A stretch of DNA of 34,803 nt from Hydrogenothermus sp964516095. Its GTDB lineage: Bacteria; Aquificota; Aquificia; Aquificales; Hydrogenothermaceae. The position numbers were made by a program, and so were the translations under genes. The number at the start of each line of letters is the position of its first letter. Positions within the stretch are counted from its first letter, which is position 1. This document shows, piece by piece, positions 24,294-30,990 of the stretch. The notes under the pieces are model-generated. The model was not told the origin of the DNA, did no database searches, and saw only the letters and a program-made list of their open reading frames with translations. The stretch lies in NCBI GenBank assembly GCA_964516095.1, contig CAZEYS010000010.1, positions 1 through 34,803 of the forward strand, in the 5' to 3' direction.

Positions 24294-25304
24294 TTATAAA
24301 CCTTTATCTGCAATATAAAGCACTAAATCTTTTAATCTATTAGAATAACCCCACTCATTATCATACCAAGATGCAACATGAACTAAGTTTCCATTTATAA
24401 CCTTCGTAGACAGTGCATCAAATATAGAAGAGTGAGGATTTCCTACTATATCCTGTGAAACTATAGGGTCTTCACAGTATTCTAATATTCCTTTCATTTC
24501 TTCTAAAGCGTATTCTTTAACTTTTTCGTTAATTTCTTCCTCAGTTGTAGACTTTTCTACCACTACAGTCAGGTCAACTAAAGAACCATCTGCAACTGGA
24601 ACTCTTCTTGCAGTTCCATCTAATTTACCTTTCAGTTGTGGTAAAACTTCTCCAACTGCTTTAGCAGCACCAGTTGTAGTTGGAATTATGTTGATAGCCG
24701 CTGCTCTTGCTCTTCTTAAGTCTTTGTGAGGAAGGTCTAATATACGCTGGTCATTTGTATAGGCATGAACTGTTACCATATAACCGTTTACTATTCCAAA
24801 CTCTTTGTCTAAAATTTTGGCGATTGGAGCAAGACAGTTGGTTGTACATGATGCATTAGATATTATATTATGTGCATCTGGGTCGTAATTTTCCTCGTTT
24901 ACTCCAAGAACAACTGTTATATCTGGATTTTTAGCAGGAGCTGATATAATTACCTTTTTTGCTCCAGCCTGAAGATGTTTACTTGCACCTTCTCTATCTC
25001 TGAAAACCCCAGTTGATTCAATAACTATATCTACACCTAATTCTTTCCATGGTAATTGGGAAGGGTCTTTAATTGCAGTTACCTGAATAGGATTATCATT
25101 TATAACAATAGCATTTTCCTCAGCTGATATTTCTATATCATCTAAAACTCCGTGAACAGAGTCATATTTCAAAAGATGTGCCAAAGTGTGAGCATCTGTT
25201 AAATCGTTAATACCTACTATCTCAATGTCATCAATTCCAAGGCACGCTCTGAAAAAGTTTCTTCCTATTCTTCCAAAACCATTAATTGCAACTTTCACTG
25301 ACAT
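24294..25304 (-). CDS. gap: Glyceraldehyde-3-phosphate dehydrogenase, type I
   Basis: 336 residues. The NAD-binding N-terminus is INGFGRIGRNFFRA, with N33-D34 in INDLT at the position that favours NAD over NADP. The catalytic cysteine is C153 in SNASCTTNCL and the activating histidine is H180 in VTVHAYTNDQ. The C-terminal WYDNEWGYSNR motif is intact. It interconverts glyceraldehyde-3-phosphate and 1,3-bisphosphoglycerate; in an autotroph the gluconeogenic direction is likely. Unusually, it sits 13 nt downstream of serA rather than with pgk, so glycolytic and serine-pathway steps may be co-expressed. GGAGG lies 6 nt before the ATG. Confidence 0.97.
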   Translation of the reverse strand: MSVKVAINGFGRIGRNFFRACLGIDDIEIVGINDLTDAHTLAHLLKYDSVHGVLDDIEISAEENAIVINDNPIQVTAIKDPSQLPWKELGVDIVIESTGVFRDREGASKHLQAGAKKVIISAPAKNPDITVVLGVNEENYDPDAHNIISNASCTTNCLAPIAKILDKEFGIVNGYMVTVHAYTNDQRILDLPHKDLRRARAAAINIIPTTTGAAKAVGEVLPQLKGKLDGTARRVPVADGSLVDLTVVVEKSTTEEEINEKVKEYALEEMKGILEYCEDPIVSQDIVGNPHSSIFDALSTKVINGNLVHVASWYDNEWGYSNRLKDLVLYIADKGL

Positions 25305-25317
25305 TTTAATCCTCCAT

Positions 25318-26907
25318 TTATAGAATTATTTCTTTTGCCTTTAAAACCTCTGGAATTTCTTGTATCTCTTCAAGTATAACTTTATTTATTTTGTCATCTA
25401 ATTGCAAGGCTCCAAGGGCTATTTTTCCTTTTTCAATTCTTCCAAGTCTAAATCCTGCAATATTTATATTGTGTCTTGCAAGTATTTCTCCGATTTTAGC
25501 AATAACGCCTGGAACATCTTGATTTTCAAAAACAAGAATAACACCTTGTGGTTCTATATCTATCCAGTAATTATCTATAAGCATTATTCTTGGTATTTTT
25601 CCGTAAAAGGCAGTTCCTCCTACTACTCTTTCTGTATCATCATCTTTTGCAGTTATCTTTATAAAATCTTTAAAGTTTTCACCTTCTTCTTTTGTTATTT
25701 TGGTAACTTTTATTCCTCTTTCTTTAGCTATATAAGGAGCATTTATAATATTTACTGGAATATCTAAAATAGGAGATAAAAATCCTTTTAAAACATAAGC
25801 TGTAATAGGTTCTAAATATTCTTTTATATCTCCTCTAACCTCAACAATTATCTCTTTAAAATTGCCTCCAGCATACTGGGTTAAGAAGTTTCCAAGCTTT
25901 TCAGCAAGTTCAAGATAGGCTTTAACGTTTGAAAGCCCTTCTGTTATTGTGAATGGAGCATTTACAGCTGTCTCTACAAATCTTCCTTTTAAAGCGTTTA
26001 TTACTTGCTGCGCTACTTTAACTGCAACATTATCCTGTGATTCGTATGTGTTTGCCCCTATGTGAGGAGAAAGACTTATATTATCAAATTCAAATAGTCT
26101 TCTTATTCTATCATCAGGAGGCTCTTTAGAAAAAACATCCAAGCCAATTCCTGCAAATTTGCCTTTTTTCATATATTCGTACATTGCATCTTCATCTACT
26201 ATACCACCCCGTGCACAGTTAACAAAATAAACACCGTCTTTCATAATTTCGAATTCTTTACTTCCAATCATACCTTTTGTTTCTTCTGTTAGTGGACAAT
26301 GTAAGGAAATTATGTCAGACCTTTTTAGAAGCTCTTCTAATGTATCGACAAGCTCAACACCAAGTCTTTCTCCTTTTTCCCGTGGAATATATGGGTCATA
26401 AGCTATAACATCTGCTCCTGAAGCTTTACATCTAATAGCAACCTGTGAGCCTACATTTCCAAGACCTATAATACCAACAACTTTTCCGTTTAGTTCCTCA
26501 CCCATAAATTTTTTTCTATTCCAGTTCCCTCTTAACATGTCTTCATGGGCAAGATGTAGTCTTCTAAGGATTGTGTATAGATGTGCCATAGTAAGTTCTG
26601 CAGCACCAACTGTGTTTGCTCCTGGAGTATTGACTACAAGTATTCCTCTTTTAGAGCACTCTTCTAAATCCACGTTATCTACACCAACCCCTGCTCTACC
26701 TACTACCTTTAACTTCTCAGCCCTTTCAAGAAGTTCTTTATTAACAGGTGTTCTACTACGTGTTATAATAGCATCATAATCTTTTATAATTTCAAGCAGT
26801 TCTTCAAATGGAATTTCTGGCTCGTAATCAACTTCTATGTCTGGTTCATTATTGAGTATTTCAATTCCTTTGGTTGAAAGGTGATCTGTGATTAAGACTT
26901 TATACAA
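25318..26907 (-). CDS. serA: D-3-phosphoglycerate dehydrogenase, long form
   Basis: 529 residues, the long SerA type: substrate-binding domain, NAD-binding Rossmann domain (GIIGLGNVGSQVA, about 145-157), an intervening regulatory (ASB) domain (about 310-450) and a C-terminal ACT domain (from GVIAKIGEILARHNINIAGF, about 465-529) that senses serine in relatives. Catalytic residues appear in NCARGGIVDE (Arg), LDVFSKEPP (Glu) and LSPHIGANT (His). It oxidises 3-phosphoglycerate in the first step of serine synthesis. The start is TTG (26905-26907) with AGGAGG 8 nt upstream. A perfect 9-bp inverted repeat lies in the spacer to yebC. It is cotranscribed with gap. Confidence 0.95.
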   Translation of the reverse strand: MYKVLITDHLSTKGIEILNNEPDIEVDYEPEIPFEELLEIIKDYDAIITRSRTPVNKELLERAEKLKVVGRAGVGVDNVDLEECSKRGILVVNTPGANTVGAAELTMAHLYTILRRLHLAHEDMLRGNWNRKKFMGEELNGKVVGIIGLGNVGSQVAIRCKASGADVIAYDPYIPREKGERLGVELVDTLEELLKRSDIISLHCPLTEETKGMIGSKEFEIMKDGVYFVNCARGGIVDEDAMYEYMKKGKFAGIGLDVFSKEPPDDRIRRLFEFDNISLSPHIGANTYESQDNVAVKVAQQVINALKGRFVETAVNAPFTITEGLSNVKAYLELAEKLGNFLTQYAGGNFKEIIVEVRGDIKEYLEPITAYVLKGFLSPILDIPVNIINAPYIAKERGIKVTKITKEEGENFKDFIKITAKDDDTERVVGGTAFYGKIPRIMLIDNYWIDIEPQGVILVFENQDVPGVIAKIGEILARHNINIAGFRLGRIEKGKIALGALQLDDKINKVILEEIQEIPEVLKAKEIIL

Positions 26908-26934
26908 TTTAAAGTCCTCCTGAAAAAAATTGTG

Positions 26935-26958
26935 TTTAAAGTAAAATTATACTTTAAA
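26935..26958. promoter_or_regulatory. Inverted repeat in the serA/yebC divergent spacer (possible operator)
   Basis: TTTAAAGTA (26935-26943) and TACTTTAAA (26950-26958) are perfect 9-bp arms around a 6-nt spacer. The minus strand reads TATAAT across 26951-26946, a good -10 for serA lying inside the repeat, though I found no matching -35. A third copy of the half-site (TTTAAAGT) lies at 26908-26915, between the serA SD and its start. The context is very AT-rich, so a chance origin is possible. Confidence 0.35.
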
Positions 26959-27018
26959 ATTTAGATGGAATGTATATTATATAATAAATTTAAAAGACTT
27001 AAATTGTGGAGGTTTAAC

Positions 27019-27774
27019 ATGGCTGGACATAGTAACTGGCATAACATAAGACATAAAAAGGCCAAGATGGATGCCAAAAGAGGTCAAATATTCACAAAGC
27101 TAATAAGAGAAATAACAGTTGCTGCAAGACAAGGTGGTGGGGACCCAGAATTTAATCCAAGATTAAGAATTGCAATAGAAAAAGCCAAGGAACATAATAT
27201 GCCTGCTGAAAATATTGAAAGGGCTATAAAAAGAGGGACAGGAGAATTAGAAGGAGTAAACTACGAAGAAGTAACTTATGAAGGTTATGGGCCAGAAGGA
27301 GTAGCTATTATAGTAGAATGTGTAACAGACAACAGAAATAGAACTACAGGTGAAATTAGACATATCTTTTCAAAACATGGAGGAAATTTAGGGTCATCTG
27401 GATGTGTTTCATTCTTATTTGAAGATAAAGGAGTAATTCTTGTTCCTAAAGAGGGAATTTCAGAAGAGGAGATTTTTGAAAAAGCTATAGAAGCAGGAGC
27501 AGAAGATGTAATAACCGAAGATGAATCTTACTATGAAATAAGAACTGCCCCTTCGGACCTTTATTCAGTAAAAGAGCAACTTGAAAAACAGAATGTTCCT
27601 ATTGAAAAAGCTGAACTTACGAAAATACCAACTACAACTGTGGAAATAAAAGACCAGGAAACAGCTGAAAAGTTAATGAAGCTCTTAGATGCTTTAGAAG
27701 ACCAGGATGATGTACAGAAGGTTTATTCTAACTTTGATATGTCCAATGAGCTTATGGAAAAAGTCTCAGAATGA
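27019..27774 (+). CDS. yebC: YebC/PmpR family protein
   Basis: 251 residues from ATG 27019. That start gives the invariant family N-terminus MAGHSNWHNIRHKKAKMDAKRG and has GGAGG 8 nt upstream; an in-frame ATG at 26965 would add 18 residues foreign to the family. The three-domain YebC fold is covered over its full length, with GGGDPEFNPRLRIAIEKAK (about 37-55) and the YEGYGP segment. YebC proteins were described as DNA-binding regulators, and some members help ribosomes through proline-rich stretches. The stop overlaps the ruvC start in ATGA. The yebC-ruvC pairing is common in bacteria. Confidence 0.95.
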   Translation: MAGHSNWHNIRHKKAKMDAKRGQIFTKLIREITVAARQGGGDPEFNPRLRIAIEKAKEHNMPAENIERAIKRGTGELEGVNYEEVTYEGYGPEGVAIIVECVTDNRNRTTGEIRHIFSKHGGNLGSSGCVSFLFEDKGVILVPKEGISEEEIFEKAIEAGAEDVITEDESYYEIRTAPSDLYSVKEQLEKQNVPIEKAELTKIPTTTVEIKDQETAEKLMKLLDALEDQDDVQKVYSNFDMSNELMEKVSE

Positions 27775-28241
27775 TAATTTTAGGTGTAGACCCGGGAAAT
27801 TATAAAACAGGTTATTGTGTGCTTGATATAAAAGGTAAAAAACCACATGTATTAGCCTCTGGTACGTTAAAGTGCCGTACAAAACCAGACAATCTAAAGA
27901 CTATATACGAAGGTCTTATATCTTTAGTAGAAAGGTACTCTCCTGAAGAACTGGTTTTAGAATCTTCATTTTTTGGTAAAAACCCTCAATCTCTTATAAG
28001 ACTTGGTGAAGTAAGAGGTGTAATATTACTTTTATCAGTTCAAAATAACCTAAAAGTTTTTGAGTACACACCTCAGCAGGTAAAGAATGCTATTACAGGC
28101 TATGGCTGGGCAACTAAAGAGGACGTTGAACTAATGGTCGAAAAATTATTTAATATAAAAACAAAAACCAATGATGAAGCAGATGCAATTGCCGTTGCAT
28201 TCTGCCATTATCTAAACAGGAGTGTAAAATGCCTTACATAG
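27771..28241 (+). CDS. ruvC: Crossover junction endodeoxyribonuclease RuvC
   Basis: 156 residues. The four acidic catalytic residues of the RNase H-like fold are visible: D7 in GVDPGNYKTGY, E64 in LVLESSFFGKNP, and D135 and D138 in NDEADAIAVAFCH. RuvC resolves Holliday junctions in recombination. It overlaps yebC by 4 bp and the next gene by 13 bp. No ruvA or ruvB is in the window. Confidence 0.95.
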   Translation: MIILGVDPGNYKTGYCVLDIKGKKPHVLASGTLKCRTKPDNLKTIYEGLISLVERYSPEELVLESSFFGKNPQSLIRLGEVRGVILLLSVQNNLKVFEYTPQQVKNAITGYGWATKEDVELMVEKLFNIKTKTNDEADAIAVAFCHYLNRSVKCLT

Positions 28242-28576
28242 TAAGAGTTAGAAAGGAGTTTCAAGCAGCACATTTTTTAACTGATTATCATGGAAAACCT
28301 GAACCTCTGCATGGACATACATGGGAAGTTGAGGTATTTATAAGAGCCGATAAGTTAGATAAGGGTGGAATGGGATTTGATTTTGTAGAAATAGATAAAT
28401 TTTTAGATGAAATACTGCCAAATTACAAATGTATGAATGATATTTATGATTTTTCTCCAAGTGCCGAAAATGTAGCAAAGTATCTATACGAAAAAATAAA
28501 GGAAAAGTATCCTTCTTTACAAAAAGTTGTTGTATGGGAAACTAAACACGGTGGAGCTGAGTATTATGAAGAGTAA
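28229..28576 (+). CDS. COG0720 (QueD/PTPS-like) protein with substituted active site
   Basis: 115 residues of the T-fold family that includes 6-carboxytetrahydropterin synthase (QueD) and 6-pyruvoyltetrahydropterin synthase. The zinc ligands are intact: H15 (AAHF), H28 and H30 (LHGH), and the pterin-anchoring glutamate E104 (WET) is present. The catalytic cysteine, normally four residues before HGH, is Pro24 with Glu25 beside it (PEPLHGH). The usual catalytic Asp-His pair before LN aligns with N65-Y66, followed by C68. It may act like the Glu-containing PTPS-III forms linked to folate synthesis, or have a new role. No other queuosine or folate gene is nearby. It overlaps ruvC and the next gene. 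Confidence 0.8.
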   Translation: MPYIVRVRKEFQAAHFLTDYHGKPEPLHGHTWEVEVFIRADKLDKGGMGFDFVEIDKFLDEILPNYKCMNDIYDFSPSAENVAKYLYEKIKEKYPSLQKVVVWETKHGGAEYYEE

Positions 28577-29333
28577 GTTTTTTATTTTTTTATTACTTGC
28601 AACGTTTTCATTCTCATTTGCTGATAAACTTATAGTGAAAAAAGATGGAAATTGTACCTATGTGCAGGAAGAAAAATTTATGCTGGCAGAAGGTGAAAAT
28701 GTTATAGGACCTATCAATCTTCTTCCTATCATCAACACAAGATTTTTAAGGGTTTCTCTTAAAGACGGTTATTTAGTAAGCTATGTAATAAACAACTACT
28801 CTAAAAACTGGAAAGAAAATTTAAAAGGCAAAACAGTTTCTGTAGAAGGAGAAGGCAGATTTATAGTAGGTAGGGTTGTAGATATCCAAGGAGATAACAT
28901 ACTTATAAATACATCTAAGGGGCTTGTTATTACAACATTTCCTAAATTTCCAGGGAAAATTTCTTTAAAAGGAAAATTCAGTGAAACATTCTCCCCAACA
29001 GTTAATTTAAAGATATACTCAAAAAACATTGGAGAAAAAATCATTAAGATAATATATCCTGTAAAAGGGATAATTTATAAAATTCACTACCTGGCTTATA
29101 AAAACAAGCTAACTCCGTATTTCGTTATCAAAAATAACACACCGATAGATTTCAATGATATAGACCTTGTTATAAAGGGAAAACTATTTACAAAAGTTAT
29201 AAAAAACTTTTCTATACCAGCCTACAGCCAAAGAGTAATAAGAGCAGATTTAAAACACTCAGAGTATGAGGAAGGACTTCTTTTTAGATATAAAAATGAT
29301 AGTATCCAGTATATAAAAGTATATAGAAAGTAA
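28566..29333 (+). CDS. Secreted protein, DUF4139-like, function unknown
   Basis: 255 residues from ATG 28566, where GGAG lies 9 nt upstream and the first 20 residues make a good signal peptide (cleavage after SFA). The mature protein is mainly beta. An opening LIVKKDGNCTYVQE...L..GENVIGPINLLP..NTRFLRV, a middle part with G.VV..QGDNILI, and a later IHYLAYKNKLTPYFVIKNNTPIDFNDIDL segment recall the order seen in DUF4139 proteins (exported beta proteins of unknown role), here in a short form. That likeness is by eye and could be wrong. It overlaps the COG0720 gene by 11 bp and the rsmI start by one base. Confidence 0.65.
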   Translation: MKSKFFIFLLLATFSFSFADKLIVKKDGNCTYVQEEKFMLAEGENVIGPINLLPIINTRFLRVSLKDGYLVSYVINNYSKNWKENLKGKTVSVEGEGRFIVGRVVDIQGDNILINTSKGLVITTFPKFPGKISLKGKFSETFSPTVNLKIYSKNIGEKIIKIIYPVKGIIYKIHYLAYKNKLTPYFVIKNNTPIDFNDIDLVIKGKLFTKVIKNFSIPAYSQRVIRADLKHSEYEEGLLFRYKNDSIQYIKVYRK

Positions 29334-30151
29334 TGGCTCAATTATACATAGTTGCAACGCCAATTGGAAATTTAGAAGATATTTCACTGAGAGCTTTAAA
29401 AGTTTTAAAATCTGTCAAATACATAGCCTGTGAGGATACAAGAGTTACAAAAAAACTTTTAACACATTATGGCATAGAGAATAAAATACTGATTTCTTAC
29501 CATGAACATAACGAAGAACAGGCTGCTAAAAAAATAGTAGAAATACTGAAAAAAGAAGATGTAGCCCTTGTTTCTGATGCAGGAACTCCATGTATATCAG
29601 ACCCAGGTTATAGATTAGTAAAACTTGCATGGGAAAATGGGATAAAAGTTTCTCCTATTCCAGGTCCATTTGCTGGAGCTGTGGCTTTATCTGCATCTGG
29701 TCTTCCTTCAGACAGATTTTTGTTTGTAGGATTTTTGCCAAACAGAGAAAAGAAGAAAGAAGAAGAAATCAATAATTTAAAAAAAATAGGAATAACATTT
29801 ATTTTATATGAAAGTCCAAAGAGAGTTCTCAAGACTCTTAAATTAATAGATAAAATTCTTCCAAACTCTCCAGTTGTAGTAGCTAAAGAACTAACTAAGA
29901 TACATGAAGAGTTTTTCAGAGGGAAAGCCTCTGAAATTATTAAGATATTAGAATCTAATCCTGATAAACAAAAAGGAGAATTTGTAATTATCTGCCATCC
30001 ACATGAAAAAGAAGAAGTAGATTTGGCTATATTAAGTCAGGAAATTCAGCATTTAAAAGAGAAAGGATTTTCTTCCAAAGAGATATCTAAGATTCTTTCT
30101 GAAAAATACAATTTATCTAAAAGGGAAATATACAAATTGACATTGAAATAA
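29333..30151 (+). CDS. rsmI: 16S rRNA (cytidine1402-2'-O)-methyltransferase
   Basis: 272 residues of the tetrapyrrole-methylase fold. The N-terminus YIVATPIGNLEDISLRALKVL and the CEDTRVTKKLL, SDAGTPCISDPGYRLV and FVGFLP segments are diagnostic of RsmI (formerly YraL). It uses SAM to 2'-O-methylate C1402 in the decoding centre of 16S rRNA, with RsmH adding the N4 methyl. The C-terminal part (about 225-272) looks like a small helical domain. The ATG overlaps the previous stop in TAATG, so it is translationally coupled. Confidence 0.94.
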   Translation: MAQLYIVATPIGNLEDISLRALKVLKSVKYIACEDTRVTKKLLTHYGIENKILISYHEHNEEQAAKKIVEILKKEDVALVSDAGTPCISDPGYRLVKLAWENGIKVSPIPGPFAGAVALSASGLPSDRFLFVGFLPNREKKKEEEINNLKKIGITFILYESPKRVLKTLKLIDKILPNSPVVVAKELTKIHEEFFRGKASEIIKILESNPDKQKGEFVIICHPHEKEEVDLAILSQEIQHLKEKGFSSKEISKILSEKYNLSKREIYKLTLK

Positions 30152-30167
30152 AAATGGGAGGAGTATT

Positions 30168-30923
30168 ATGAAAAACGGATTAGACAAAGGTGGTTGGTTA
30201 AATTTAACAAAACTGGCAATTCATGTAAAAGTGCTTTTCACTGGATATCTTATAGTTATAGGAATAGGGCTTATTATTGCAGGACTTCAAATCTTACTTA
30301 CACATGGTATGGCAGACGGTAAATTTGGAGTATCTGTAGAAGATATTGTTTACAGTTATTATGGAAATAGAACAGGTTCTAAACTTGAAAAAGCATTAAA
30401 TGGTCCTATGAAAAACTATGCCACACCAGAAGAAAGAGCACTTCTAATTAAATGGGTTAGAAAAGGAGCACCAGACAATGAGTATGAAACAAAAATCAAA
30501 CCAATAATCCAAAATAGATGTGCAAAATGCCACGGAGTTATTCCTTCTATACCAGATTTAACTAAGAAAGAAGTATTAAAAGAGTACGCAAAGGTTGATA
30601 CTGGGGCAAGTATACAACAATTGACAAGACTTTCCCATATTCATCTTTTTGGAATGGCATTTATATTTATGCTTCTTGGGTTTATATTTTCGTTTTCAGT
30701 TGGAATTAACAAAATAATTAAATCAATATTGATATTTACCCCTTTTGCTTTTCAATTAATAGATATATCAGCATGGTGGCTGACAAAATTTTGGCCTAAC
30801 TTTGCTTATTTCGTAATAATCGGTGGTTTTGGATACTTTTCTGCATCTGCAGTAATGATTATAATTTCTCTTTACCAAATGTGGTTTATGAAACCTGTGG
30901 ATTATAATGCGTGGCATGACTGA
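30168..30923 (+). CDS. Membrane-bound monoheme cytochrome c, function unknown
   Basis: 251 residues. One N-terminal helix (about 20-45), an extracytoplasmic domain with a c-type heme site C118-A-K-C121-H122, then three helices (about 157-178, 185-203, 212-240). Histidines H19, H46, H157 and H159 lie at membrane edges and could bind a further heme. From memory, similar proteins occur in lithoautotrophs and are sometimes mislabelled as an elongation factor; I cannot verify that here. A role in electron transfer is likely; the partner is unknown. A strong GGGAGGAG precedes the ATG. It follows rsmI and precedes a c-di-GMP gene with a probable promoter between them. Confidence 0.72.
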   Translation: MKNGLDKGGWLNLTKLAIHVKVLFTGYLIVIGIGLIIAGLQILLTHGMADGKFGVSVEDIVYSYYGNRTGSKLEKALNGPMKNYATPEERALLIKWVRKGAPDNEYETKIKPIIQNRCAKCHGVIPSIPDLTKKEVLKEYAKVDTGASIQQLTRLSHIHLFGMAFIFMLLGFIFSFSVGINKIIKSILIFTPFAFQLIDISAWWLTKFWPNFAYFVIIGGFGYFSASAVMIIISLYQMWFMKPVDYNAWHD

Positions 30924-30926
30924 GAA

Positions 30927-30940
30927 TGTTAAATTTAACA
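30927..30940. promoter_or_regulatory. Palindrome upstream of the GGDEF-EAL gene (possible operator)
   Basis: TGTTAAATTTAACA is a perfect 14-bp palindrome starting just after the cytochrome stop and ending one base before a candidate -35. A shorter related palindrome, TGTTTAACA, lies at 30975-30983, close to the expected transcription start. Two TGTT...AACA sites flanking one promoter would suit a dimeric repressor or activator. The sequence is AT-rich, so chance cannot be excluded. Confidence 0.33.
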
Positions 30941-30941
30941 A

Positions 30942-30971
30942 TTGAAAATATATAGGCATATTTATTATTAT
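30942..30971 (+). promoter_or_regulatory. Candidate sigma-70 promoter for the GGDEF-EAL gene
   Basis: TTGAAA (30942-30947) and TATTAT (30966-30971) are spaced 18 nt apart, each one mismatch from consensus. The -10 lies inside a run of TTA triplets (30962-30973), so repeat-length change would shift it. Transcription would begin near 30978, leaving only about 13 nt before the TTG codon of the gene. Confidence 0.4.
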
Positions 30972-30990
30972 TATTGTTTAACATCTTTTT

